From Simmondsia chinensis (lineage: Eukaryota; Streptophyta; Magnoliopsida; Caryophyllales; Simmondsiaceae): 64,000 bases of DNA. The stretch covers positions 3,908,501 to 3,972,500 of the forward strand of contig JAGTTD010000001.1 of assembly GCA_018398585.1 (NCBI GenBank), in the 5' to 3' direction. The position numbers were made by a program, and so were the translations under genes. This document shows, in pieces, positions 53,957-64,000 of this stretch (the stretch's first letter is position 1; each line of letters opens with the position of its first letter). The notes beneath the pieces were generated by a model that saw only the letters and a list, made by a program, of their open reading frames with translations, was not told the DNA's origin and made no database searches.

Positions 53957-54224
53957 TTTTCTTCACTTTTTTTTTTTTTATAATAAATTTCAACCTTTTA
54001 ATTTTTATTACAAAAAAAATAAGAAATGGAAATGTGAGTGAAGGGTTAGGGATGAACTCATAAAGATTAGATGTAGGGAATCGCTGGGAGAACGTGGACA
54101 TTATTATAAAATTTATTATATTAGTTTATAAACGAAATAATTAATTGAATGGAATTAGTTGTTAAAATCTTTTGAATTTTAAATAATAAATAAGGATTCC
54201 AACATTTTAATAAATATAAGGATT

Positions 54225-54990
54225 ATTTACCCTATAGATTTTTGTACTTAGTTAATTTTGTCAATTTAATCATTATATATTTAATCATTTCGTTTGATTC
54301 TAGTATATATATAATTTTTTTTTGGATAATATGTCGATTTGATTCTTGTATAATTTATATTATATCAGTTTAGTCCAATGGTCAAAAGTATATTTAAGTT
54401 AATGATATGATTTTTAGCACTCAATATGTTAATCCACGACAACCCACATTTTGACTCAAATTAAAAACAACCGGTGACTAAATTATTAAAAGTTTCATAC
54501 CAACTTGGTATAAATATTGTTGAATGCCAAGATTGATATGATATAGCTTGTATAAAGATTAAAATAATACAATTAAGTACAAGTATCAAATTAACACTTT
54601 TGACAAAATAAATACTCCAGTTCTAAACTTTCTCAATTAGGTACCTTTTACTGAAATTCGATTGATTTTTATTAAAACTTGCTGAAGTGAATATGATTCC
54701 AACGATATATATGTCTGTTTTATCAAATCTCACATATTTTTTTGCCAAAAATATTAACATGACATAATTTTGAAAATATATAGATTTTTTCCATTATAAT
54801 TTTGAATGACATGACATGACATTCTAAGTTTTTAACATAATTCCTTGCATTCTTTTTTAAAACACTTAAATAACTCATATAAGTTATTGCAGTCATATAT
54901 CACTGTAATATTTTATTTTCTAGTGAAAATTGAGAGGGTTTTTACAAAAAAACTCATCAATTCTAACATAAGGTAATTATTTAAAACTTT
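54225..54990. repeat. Two adjacent MITE relics (TTTGTCAATTTAGT type, then TTAGGTACC type)
   Basis: 54225-54600 has CTTAGTTAATTTTGTCAATT at the left and AAATTAACACTTTTGAC at the right. From about 54600 follows TCTCAATTAGGTACCTTTTA and the interior of the TTAGGTACC family. They lie between copy D's promoter and copy C's 3' flank. Confidence 0.5.
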
Positions 54991-55460
54991 CAAGCCCCAT
55001 ATATTCAATTAGTGTAATATCAGTTTTTATATTTTAATAATGGTAACCATATTAAATTAGATATGTAATTTGGTATATTTCTATTGTGATATTTATTACT
55101 TTTCGTTAAAGAACATTCAAAATGATTTTTGGTTCGAAAAAAAAAAATTAAGGTGGTTTGTTCTTTCGACTTTTTATTTTTATTATTTGGTTATTAGAAT
55201 TTATGGGATTGAACCAAAAAGAAGTGTCTACATTTTAATCTTGGAATCATCATTAAGATTGTATAACTTATTATTTTGGATTAATTTTATCATAAACAAA
55301 TTACTATTAATTTAAGGAGATAATTTTTTAATATATGTACTTAATTTTACATTACATAAATTAATTATTTAATATTATTTTTTATAATCTAGTATTTTCA
55401 ACACATTATTAAATATTCAATTTAAATATATAACATAAATTAGATAAATATCACGAAGAC
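54991..55460. other. 3' flank of TBL copy C
   Basis: AT-rich, similar to 52930-53400. No gene recognised. Confidence 0.45.
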
Positions 55461-55660
55461 TTTTTTTGTCAACACAGAATCCGGTTACCCGGTAAACCGC
55501 GGGTCTATGCAGCTACCCACCAGCCACATATCCCAGTTAAGTCAAGGCGCACATTCTCACGGTGAGGTTCATGCGGGGAATCGAACTCTAGACCTTGAGG
55601 CCTGGAGCAAACTCTACCCCCTAACATGCCTCAACGTCTGAGACAACACCCAGGTGGGTA
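55461..55660 (-). mobile_element. tRNA-derived SINE
   Basis: On the minus strand: B-box-like GAGTTCGATTCCCC (at 55575-55588), body CTTGACTTAACTGGG and GGTTTACCGGGTAACCGGAT, then an A-run (T-run 55461-55467 on plus). ACGAAGAC and ACGAATAC on the two sides may be the target duplication. It is absent from the matching flank of copy D. Same family as 47505-47663. Confidence 0.6.
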
Positions 55661-56689
55661 CGAATACGATACAACGTGGCACAAGAACCAAGGTGTTGCT
55701 ATAACTTCAATAACCACAAGAGTTACAACAGAAAACTTTTGTATTGAAATATAATACGAGGATTTCGACCTATCTGATATTCTTGCTTTCAGAATCTCTT
55801 CTTTCCCACGAATTTGCATGAGAAGGTGAGCCTGCTATTCTTTTTACCAACAATTCTAATATCAAATCATTCCACGAGTCAATAGGACCAGGCAAGCACC
55901 AATGCAAACAATCGTTCTGAACTTTTGCATTCTTATCTTTTTCAAATGGATGAAAATGTCGATACGGACCCGGGTGCCCGTCTGGCCTCAAAAGCGACAT
56001 CCAAGTTATGTCAATCACCTTCAAAACCATCCCCCTTTCAACCCCAACACTCGCTACCTCCTTAAATTCTTCTATCTCAATCTCATGCATCACTTTGTCA
56101 GCTTCTTCTATCTCTTCCTCACCCTTCTTCAACGGCGTTTTTCTATCACAAGTGCCCCCATTGTACCACTCCGCACCCTCAAAAGTGGGCTGGTGTGATA
56201 GTCCTAAACATAACCATGGCACGGTGGGTTGAGCTCGTTATGAAGTTGAATACTAGACCCAAGGCTCTACGGTACGCGTAGTCAAACCGAGCTCAGTTAG
56301 GTTCAGTCCTGGACAGTAATGACAACCCTTTACTGTATTGTTTTCGTAGTAGATTGTATTTCTAAAAAACCATTTTCCACCGGAGATGATTATATGGGTG
56401 AAGTTTGTGTAATGGATTGTCCAACTAAGGTCGAGTTTGTCGAGATGAAGATGGATAGGGCCAGAGGGGTTGCCATTATCGGCTTCGAAAATGTCGGCTT
56501 TGATGAGGAATGGGGACCAAAAGACTGCAAGTGTGAAGTTGTAGGATGGAAATCTCCATGTCATTGATTTGAATTTTTCGTCATGGTAGATATCCTTGGC
56601 TGCTTCCTCCTGAAAAACAAAAGAAGAATGAACAAAACACGACACAAACATAGTAAGTAATAGTAACTTACACGTTCTTTTGGCATGTT

Positions 56690-57290
56690 ATAAACAAAAT
56701 ATATAAACATTTCGATATTTTAATATATACATTGACATATCATTATATTTAAAAATTTTATCAATAAAGTATCTAATGTTTAAAAATTTACCAATTAAGT
56801 ATTCGTTGTTGGAACTCGGGCAAATTGTCATGCGGGTGCGGAACATAGTAATATATAAGTATTTTTCATTGGAATTCGGTGAAATTTTGTTGTAATTTGA
56901 TGTTTTTAAAAAAAAAAAAAAAACACTGACGGTACTTTCTTTCTTTTTTTTTTTTTTTTTTTTTTTTTGATCAGATATTTGACCAAAGGCATGGGTATGG
57001 GGGAAGGGCTGGGGTAGGCGAGAATCAAACCAAGGTCGAGGGAGTGGCACTCCGATCCAATAACCATTGGACTATCCTAGAATTCCCACACTAACGCTAC
57101 TGATATATGATATTGTAATCGTGTTATATCAAATATTTTATAGTAAACATTTCTTGGATTTTGGCAAAATTTCAATGCATTTTGCATATTTAAGTAATGA
57201 AAATTTTGAACCTCATTATAATTTATTATATATTAAAATATTAAAATATATAACTACATAAATAATGTATGCTCAAACTTTACAATATAC
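56690..57290. repeat. TTAGGTACC inverted-repeat MITE with nested SINE
   Basis: Left arm about 56695-56790 (CGATATTTTAATATATACAT, AAGTATCTAATG). The right part has CCTCATTATAATTTATTATA near 57210. The tRNA-derived SINE at 56937-57087 is inserted inside. Lies in intron 2 of copy C. Confidence 0.45.
56937..57087 (-). mobile_element. tRNA-derived SINE with long poly(A)
   Basis: On the minus strand: A box TAGTCCAATGG, B-box-like GGTTTGATTCTCG, body CCTACCCCAGCCC and CCATACCCATGCC, then ATCAAAAAAAA (the T-run 56943-56968 on plus). Flanks ACACTGACGGTACT (56923-56936) and ACACTAACGCTACT (57088-57101) match at 12 of 14, a target duplication. A third SINE family in the window. Confidence 0.7.
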
Positions 57291-57534
57291 AAAGGATAAA
57301 TTTCCTAAATTGATATACTTTCATTCACATGATCCACCTTAGGGATCGAAAAAGGTGGGAAGTTATAGTGAGGGCAATCAGAAAATACACAGAGTTGATA
57401 TCATAATCTTTCACGCTTTATAGGGATAAATTGACAAGTAGCTATTATATTCATCTTTGATTCGTAGTTTAAACTTTCAACATTATTCTTAGTTAGTCAA
57501 GTTTTGAGTAATAAACAAAATAAATATTTGTCTA

Positions 57535-58136
57535 TGTTGAGGTAAAATCGGACAAATCTGATATTCTTTGATACCAATTTGTAAATGGATACTTGATGCG
57601 AAAGCGTTAACCCTAATCACTTGATTCGATTCAAATACTTTAACTCTCATAAACGAGAAGTAAACAAAGGTAAAAGAGACGAAGAAACACATAGTATTTA
57701 CGTGGAAACCCTTCTTCAATCGAGAGGGGAGAAAATCACGGGCGGAGATGGAGATTCTTTATTGAACTTGAATGGAAGAATTACAGTAGCACTTCCTATG
57801 AACGAGATCTATGAAAGAATTATGAATCACTTTCTCTTAACTTTCGTAATGCTCTCTTTAGATGGATGGCGGTTGACCTCACACTTTAAATTAGATTTTG
57901 ATTGGATTGGATACCTAAAACGTACCCCCTAACCCCATATTTATACTAAACGGCTAGGGTTATGCGAAAATAGGTTCCCGATCGATCGGGTAGGGCTCGA
58001 TCCATCGGTCCTCTCTCAGCCCAGAAGCTGATTTCTTCTTAATTCACCCGATCGATCGGACATCCTCCCGATTGATCGGTGATCCCTCGGCAACTCATAA
58101 ATCCTAAATACATAAATTTGTGGCATATTCCTAACA
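57535..58136 (-). mobile_element. 3' LTR of copia element 2
   Basis: 602 bp; on the minus strand it starts TGTTAGGAATATGCCAC and ends GATTTTACCTCAACA. It is highly similar to 59938-60523. It carries CGATCGATCGG motifs and a TATA box (AGTATAAATATGGGG). The left flank GTCTA (57530-57534) pairs with GTCCA at 60524-60528 as a target duplication with one mismatch. Confidence 0.9.
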
Positions 58137-58152
58137 AACCTCCACCTTAACT
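58137..58152 (-). other. Polypurine tract of copia element 2
   Basis: TAAGGTGGAGGTT on the minus strand directly before the 3' LTR. Confidence 0.65.
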
Positions 58153-59905
58153 CAAATTTCAAAAATAAAGACAATTCTCCACCTTTTCCACAAAACACCC
58201 CACACACGGGGTTATCTACACAAAACACAAAACCTAACCAAGTCCGAGGGATGCTTGAACTTTCTGCTAGGTAGCATGAAGTGAACATATTTAAGAGGTT
58301 ATTAACAATGCCAATCTTGACACATCTTCTGAAACAGCCACTTGCTGCTAAACTATGTTACTTAACTGAAACTGAATTTCCTCTAGCTTATTCACCTGAC
58401 CTAAATCACAACCAGCTGATGACATCTTCTGTGGAGATAGCAATGAAGACTCATCAAACCTAACATCTCTACTCGTCAAGAATTGCTTGAAGCAAAGACT
58501 CTTCTGCTTCCCATAAATGCCTTGTTCACAAGATATTAGTCCTGTAGACTGACCACACAACGAGCCCCTTTTACTATGCTCAGCTGTATCACCTAAATGA
58601 TCCAATCTCAAGCTCATTGACTTTGTGATCTCTAGTTCTGTCAATAACGATGTTTATGAAGATATCTTAATTGATTTGACAACTGTGGAACCGAGAAGCT
58701 CATACAATGTACCTACCCTTCTGCCTTTCATAACTGTCAAAGTACCCTTAACGACCTTCAAAACTCCACCTTCAGTTGTGTACCTGTACCCTTTAGACTC
58801 AAGAGTACCTAAAGAGATGAGACTTTTCTTCAAATTAGGAACATGAAGAACGTCGCTCAATGTCCTAATAGTGCCATCGAACATCTTAATATGAATTGTT
58901 CCTATCCCCAAAACTCTGCATACTGCATCGTTACCCATTTGAATAGTTCCACCCTGAATTGACACGTATGTGGTGAACCAGCCTCTATAGGGACAAGCAT
59001 GATAAGAGCAACCCGAATCAAAAATCTAACTTAGCAACCCGAATCCAAAATCTAACTTTCTCTAAAACTAGACTTAGATTCAGACACTGACAGAATATCT
59101 CCATCCTCATATTCAACAACACTAGCTTCTGCGGATCTCTGGTCAGACATGTTATCTGCTTCTAGTTTTCTCATAAGCTTGTAACAGTCTCTCTTAATGT
59201 GCCTTTTCTTATGACATTAATTACAGGTCAGGCCTTGATGCCTAGACTTAAGCTTGTTTCCACTATGATCATATTCTTTAGATTTAGTTATTTCTCTCTC
59301 AAATAAACCACAACCTGAATTCTGAACGGAGTTAGACAACTCCTTATCTACTCTTTCTATACTCAGTAGGTTTATCTTAACTTCATCAACTGCGATAGTT
59401 GACCTACCACCATAAATTATGCTTTCCACAAAGCCTTTATATGAAGTAGAGAGTGAATATAACAAAAGCATAGCTTGATCTTCATCCTTAGGAGCATCAT
59501 CCAATTCTTTCAATTCTTGAATAATTGAATTAAACTCATTATTATAATTCTTAAGTGCCATACTTTCTGACATAATAAACTTGAACAACCGACGCTTAAC
59601 TGCGGGTTTGTTGGAGACTGACTTGAAACAGAACATATCCTGCAATTTCTCCTACAACTCCTTAGCGGTCTTCACTTCTGTCAAAATGTCATCGGTAAGA
59701 CACATCTGGATAGCTGTGAGTGCCTTCTCATCTAACTCCTCCCATTGTGCATCAGATGGGCTCTCTGGTTTCTTCTCATTTCTTTCTAGGGCTTTCTTCA
59801 AGCCACTCTGTATCAAGAGACCCTTAACCCAGACTCGCCACAAACTAAAACTTCCTTGACCTCCGAACTTCTCAACTTCAGTCTTAATTGCGGACGCCTT
59901 AATAT
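58153..59905 (-). pseudogene. Copia element 2 gag and truncated pol
   Basis: Gag is similar to that of element 1 (VKGLLIQSGLKKALE, QELKELDDAPKDEDQAM), but the start codon region is altered. An in-frame TAG (59652-59654) replaces a Trp codon and a TAA sits before the zinc knuckle (59217-59219). The protease-region sequence and the pre-integrase region (KRGSLCGQSTGL) follow. Then the reading jumps from KQKSLCFKQ directly to LTSRDVRFDES, which in element 1 lies 0.7 kb further on, after the integrase. Reverse transcriptase and RNase H are missing: the last bases before the polypurine tract match only the very end of pol. A non-autonomous deletion derivative. Confidence 0.85.
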
Positions 59906-59920
59906 CAAATCGAAATTAAG

Positions 59921-59937
59921 AGGGCTTTGATACCAAT
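59921..59937 (-). other. Primer-binding site of copia element 2
   Basis: ATTGGTATCAAAGCCC follows the 5' LTR on the minus strand, matching the initiator-Met-tRNA complement TGGTATCAGAGC with one change. Confidence 0.8.
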
Positions 59938-60523
59938 TGTTGAGGTAAAACTAGACAAATCTAATATTCTTTGATGCTAATTTGTAATATGGATACTTGA
60001 TGCGGAAGCGTTAACCCTAATTACTTGATTTGATTCAAATACTATAACTCTCACAAACGAGAAGTAAACAAAGGTAAAAGAGATATGAAGAAACACACAG
60101 TATTTACGTGGAAACCCCTCTTCAATCGAGAGGGGAGAAAGCCACGGGCAAAGATGGAGATTCTTTATTGAACTTGAATGGAAGAATTACAATAGCATTT
60201 CTTCTGAATGAGATCTGTGAAAGAATTATGAATCACTTTCTCTTAACTCTCGTAATGCTCTCTTTAGATGGATGGTGGCTGACCTCATACTTTAAATTGG
60301 ATTTTGATTGGATTGGATACCTAAAACGTACCCCCTAACCCCATATTTATACTAAATGGCTAGGGTTACGTGAAAACAGGCTCCCGATCCATCGGCCCTT
60401 TCTTGGCCCAGAAACTGATTTCTTCTTAATTCACCCGATCGATCGGACACCCCCCCGATCGATCGGTGACCCCTTGGCAACTCATAGATCCTAAATACAT
60501 AAATTTGAGACATATTCCTAACA
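59938..60523 (-). mobile_element. 5' LTR of copia element 2
   Basis: 586 bp from TGTTAGGAATATGTCTC (60523) to TTTTACCTCAACA (59938). It differs from the 3' LTR by scattered substitutions and small indels. It carries two CGATCGATCGG palindromes. The insertion lies in intron 2 of TBL copy C in the same direction as the gene. Confidence 0.9.
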
Positions 60524-60559
60524 GTCCAAATTGAATCCCATACCAAAAGTGATAGTTTG

Positions 60560-61110
60560 GCTCAAGACAAGACCAATCCTCAGTTTAGATTTGGTCATTT
60601 ATAACTTTTGAATCCGACCGAGTTGAAGATTTGGTCAATTATTGATTTTCAAATTGACTGAGTTTTTATTTTCAACCTCACCCTAGTTCAAATTTTGGAC
60701 ATTCACCGATTTTGGATCCAGCCTAGTTTAGAATTTGGAAATTTATTGATTTTCAATTCATCCTTGTTATGGTCTTCATCTTGACCTAGTTCAAAAATTG
60801 AACATTTAATGAGTTTTAGTCCAATCCAATTCAAAACTTGGACATTTATCGATCTTTAATCTGACACAATTTAAAATATGGAAATCTAATTTTCAATCTG
60901 ACCCTGTTCAAAATTTGGATATTTATCAATTTTAAGTCGGACCCAGTTTAGAATATGGACATTGGATTTTTAATCCAACCTAGATCAAAATTTGGACATT
61001 TATCAATTTTGAGTTAGACCCAATTTAGAATATGGACATAAGATTTTTAATCCAACCTTGTTAAAATTTTGGAGATTCATTGATTTCCAATCCGGCTCAA
61101 CCCGATCCCG
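60560..61110. repeat. Intronic minisatellite of TBL copy C
   Basis: About fourteen degenerate units of 36-40 bp (AATTTGGACATTTATCGAT, TTTCAATC, GACCCAGTT), adjacent to the exon 2 donor. The longest of the three arrays. Confidence 0.75.
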
Positions 61111-61523
61111 ATTTGAAGGGGAAAACAAGCAATAAATAGGTACCTGGGAGAGAATGCAGAGCAAAGATTGAACATGATTGCGAGAGATGGAATCCCCAAC
61201 CAAAGCCATGTGCTTGTTTTTCATCACTTCAAGAAATCTCTTAGGGTTAAACTTTGGTAAGTCACAGTCCCTTGGCCTCCACCTCCAAAACAGGTAATCC
61301 GAATCAGGCCGCCCGTTTTTCATACAATTTTGATGCTCTACTATGAAATTGCAGCTCGTATTTGTGTACACTGGGCCACTGGGTCCCTGATCCACTCGCC
61401 CGTAAATAGGTCGCATTTTGGTTCATCTGCATTCAAGAGGGGGAAAAAAGAACTATTTCAATCTTCAAGGCATATGATCAGTGGTATGGGTTTAAATTCT
61501 TAGGAAAAATGCTTGAAAGAACA

Positions 61524-61965
61524 TGTTAGGTTGTGTCTCAAATGTCTTGAATTTATGGAGAAGGCCGCAAGCAAGCCGATCGATCAAGGAAGTACGTAGA
61601 AGCATGACGCGTCCAAGAAGGTCCCCGATCGATCGGCAGATACTGATCGATCGGGACTCCAAAACACAGGAGCCCTTGTTCCGCTAGTATAAATATGACG
61701 TGATGTTTACGTTTTAGATATCCAATTAAAGAGAAAGCGCCGTCATCATTGAGAGAGAGAGAGGAAGTAAATTGTAATTCTTTAATTGTTTCATTCAATA
61801 AAGATTCTCCATCTCCGCCCGTGGTTTTTTCTCCTCTCGATTGTAGAGGGGTTTCCACGTAAATCACTGTGTTCTTCTGTTTGTTCTCTTTTATCCTTGA
61901 TTTGTTTCTCGTATTTGTTATAATATTTGAATCGAATTCAGTTCTTGGATTATTTATTCCACACA
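61524..61965 (+). mobile_element. Solo copia LTR
   Basis: 442 bp from TGTTAGGTTGTGTCTC to TTATTCCACACA, with no internal region. It has CGATCGATCGG motifs, a TATA box (AGTATAAATATGACG), AATAAAGATTCTCC and a GATTGTAGAGGGGTTTCCAC block, as in elements 1 and 2. Flanks GAACA (61519-61523) and AAACA (61966-61970) match at 4 of 5. It lies upstream of exon 2 of copy C, in its intron 1 if exon 1 still exists. Confidence 0.8.
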
Positions 61966-61970
61966 AAACA

Positions 61971-62929
61971 AGTTGCTATTTAAGGGCTGTATATGTGACT
62001 ATGAGTCTAATAAAAATTATGTCAGCATGAATTTATGGTTGGGGTTTTTTGGGGATTAAGAAAATGGCAGTCAATGGTAGTGACACTTGCGCTTCCCGTT
62101 GATATGTATGTAAAAAGCGTGTAATCGCCAAGGTGTGTACAGGTATACCTGCTTCATATACGCATAGTAGGTAATTGGGCGTTTAGTAGGTATGGATTTG
62201 TGTGGGGGTACGGGAGGAGGCACCCCCTGTACCTTTCCCGCCCCATTATCATCCCTAGAGGTGGTGAAAGTTGAACAGACCATTTGACCCCTCACCCGAC
62301 TGGAAAATCATGTAACCTGAGATGACTCAAAACCCAACACAATCCAACCCGAATTCGACCCAACTTAAGTTTCACCTGACTCAAAACCCGAAGTAGACCT
62401 AACACATGACTGGAAAATAACCCACACACTGGTTCAATTTGTCGTCAAATTTAAATAATAAGTCAATTAGTGTCGTTCCAAAATTTCAAGTATGAATACA
62501 ACTATAATTACGAATAATAATATAATAAAAAATTCTCGTGATTTAATTTACACTCAATTTGATTTTTTTATTAAATTGACAAACAATCAATCATTATATA
62601 TCATAGAAGACAATTGTATGCTAAAAAAAAATAATCTTTTTATTTTCCCTATATTTTTGCTAAATGTTATATTATCAAGACTCAAGATAAAGTTAATTAA
62701 ATCATAATTTAAGAAATAGTTTTCAGATAATGATAAAAACGTATTTGCTTCTCATACAATTTCTTCTCAAAATCTTTGTGCAACACTATGTTGAGCTATC
62801 ATTGTTATAACTAAACTCATTATAGACGGATCGCGTTGGATGAACATCCATTATGTTCAATTCCAACTGTCATCGCTACATATAAGGATAAAATACACAT
62901 TGTTAACAGTTTATACAGCTTAACGACCT
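61971..62929. other. Intergenic or intronic DNA
   Basis: No exon 1 of TBL copy C recognised. GACTCAAAACCC and CAACCCGA-type motifs at 62265-62440 resemble the GGGTTGGG-rich dispersed repeats. The rest is AT-rich. Confidence 0.4.
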
Positions 62930-63340
62930 TGCATTTCAGTCAAGCTTTAATTGAGGTTTGAAACTCTGTTATGACTCGGTTCATTAATGGGATTCGAGTA
63001 TACGTAATAGGTTGCTTGACTTGATTTATTAGTCTAATTGAGCCAATCAAGCTCATTTTTGAGTCAAGTAAAGTTCATTCTTGTGCTAAGTCAAGTTCAC
63101 CATCAACGCTTTCTATCATGCCAAGCTATTTGATCTACTAACGAATAGTAGCGAGTGGTTAACAAACCATTAATGAGCTTTATTGAACTCTTAACAAGTT
63201 TTGATATACGATTTTTGAACTTAATGACACCCGCGTTTAAACTCAATTATCTGAGCTTATCAAACTAGCGCTCGATCGATTCACTTATCTTGTCATTGAA
63301 TCAAACATGAGCGTGCTTTTATATATCCTAGACACAAGCA
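62930..63340. repeat. Degenerate AGCTCA-rich MITE-like repeat
   Basis: Scattered AAGCTCATT, GAGCTTATC and GAGCTTTATT motifs in both directions, probably an old relative of 6058-6491. Boundaries not visible. Confidence 0.3.
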
Positions 63341-63794
63341 GCTAGTCGAATGCTCCGTTAATTTATAATATTTTTTATATTTTGAATTTTAATTATTTTA
63401 TGAGTAATTCAAAAACCCTTTACAAACTATTAATTGGATAATATATTACTTAAATTATTGTTTTTGTTTATTAAATTTACATGAAACTAAAATTATAATT
63501 ACTGTTCGTTTGACTTTAATTTCTTATATTATATTTTATCATGTAAGAGATGATACACATATTTAAGTGATTATTCGCTAATTATTAAAAATATATATAT
63601 TTATACATATTTATAAATCAATAAATTTAGAGTTTCTACTTTTATTGACATTTAGATCTAATATATTATTTCTTAGTTATATTACTATTTAAAAATAATA
63701 ATAATTATTATTATAATATATTTTATTGACATTTAGATCTAATATATTTTACTTCTCTGCTGCATACATCAGGGCAAATTGAGGATGGTTAATG
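63341..63794. other. AT-rich DNA
   Basis: No gene. A 24-bp direct repeat (TTTATTGACATTTAGATCTA and following) occurs at about 63642 and 63722. Confidence 0.45.
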
Positions 63795-64000
63795 TTTTTT
63801 TTTTTTTTATAATTATCGGCAAAGCTGAAGAACAGACGGCCCTCGAAAAGACGAGGCCAAGGCCACTCCGAAAACGGAGGGAGGAACAAGAAGGGCAACA
63901 AAAAACAAAGCCAAAACACCCAAAACCCGAAAGGACAGACAACGAGCACACGCAACCCAAAACACGCACAAACCAAACAAAAACCGGGAAACCAAAAGAA
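63795..64000 (-). mobile_element. Probable LINE 3' end, cut by window edge
   Basis: On the minus strand a GC-richer segment (GTTTTCGGAGTGGCCTTGGC, GAGGGCCGTCTGTTC) ends in GCCGATAATTATAAAAAAAA, so a poly(A) tail points left. Composition differs sharply from the AT-rich flank. The element continues beyond 64000. A minus-strand open frame here is rich in hydrophobic residues but not recognisable. Confidence 0.4.

Larger units (their letters stand above)
55770..61426 (-). pseudogene. TBL copy C, transposon-filled pseudogene
   Basis: Exon 2 is 61426-61144, and fused exons 3+4 run 56609-55770. Exon 1 is not found up to the window end. Damage: a one-base loss in exon 2 after GEWIRDP; intron 3 missing almost exactly at its splice sites but one base short, so the frame breaks and a stop follows 13 codons into former exon 4; an extra T before GGGTGCGGAG (near 56187); and loss of the normal stop, adding about 20 residues (AGSPSHANSWERRDSESKNIR region). 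GDS (VGDSISRNH) and DCLHWCLPG are still encoded in pieces. Intron 2 (56610-61143) contains a copia element, a MITE with a nested SINE and a minisatellite. Confidence 0.88.

Noticed and set aside
63749..63995. Hydrophobic minus-strand open frame as exon 1 of TBL copy C
   Set aside because: It lacks the MREDS start, the SQK-donor junction and the spacing of exon 1 in copies A and B. The segment ends in a poly(A)-like run and looks like a LINE end.

Overview
This window is plant nuclear DNA, most likely from a dicot: AT-rich, with intron-containing genes, family-1 (UGT72B-type) glycosyltransferases, trichome-birefringence-like (TBL, PMR5/DUF231) genes, Ty1/copia retrotransposons, Au-like short retroelement tails and many small inverted-repeat (MITE) elements. 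The species cannot be named from the sequence alone. About one tenth is coding or recently coding; the rest is intron, transposon and AT-rich intergenic sequence.

Layout. (1) 1-13 kb: two single-exon, same-strand UGT72B-like glucosyltransferase genes (3216-4634 and 11320-12723, both minus) separated by 6.7 kb of MITEs, a minisatellite and a relic copia gag. (2) 13.3-19.1 kb: a nest of insertions. A short retroelement tail with its own 12-bp target duplication was split by a 5-kb copia element whose gag-pol is broken at several points; a hAT-type MITE lies next to it. (3) 19-26.9 kb: gene-free AT-rich DNA with MITEs, one 5S-headed SINE, a near-perfect RNA-hairpin inverted repeat and a deleted hAT element. 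(4) 27.0-31.5 kb: a two-exon gene on the plus strand for a 51-residue single-pass membrane protein, with a 4.3-kb intron. (5) 33-61.5 kb: a tandem array of four TBL genes, all minus. Copies A (33197-39666) and B (43009-48580) are intact four-exon genes of 413 and 415 codons. Copy D (53.5-54.0 kb) is a remnant that lost both catalytic motifs by internal deletion. Copy C (55.8-61.4 kb) is a pseudogene with frameshifts and a nearly exact loss of intron 3, and it carries a copia element in intron 2 and a solo LTR upstream of exon 2.

How the pieces relate. The UGTs probably glucosylate small phenolics. The TBLs probably O-acetylate cell-wall polysaccharide in the Golgi. Nothing here links the two groups in one pathway. 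The TBL array works as a natural record of transposition, because paralogous introns give an empty site for several insertions.

The most unusual finding is a short retroelement whose head is a nearly complete 5S rRNA gene (with the polymerase III internal promoter region) joined to an Au-SINE-like tail ending in TTG repeats. Four copies are seen and two have long perfect target-site duplications. The same tail ends the 3' region of a 5'-truncated RTE-type LINE at 49.7-50.6 kb, which suggests the LINE as the mobilising partner. A second unusual object is a 575-bp Mutator-type MITE (50960-51534) whose interior is an array of about eleven small AACCGCG/CGCGGTT palindromes.
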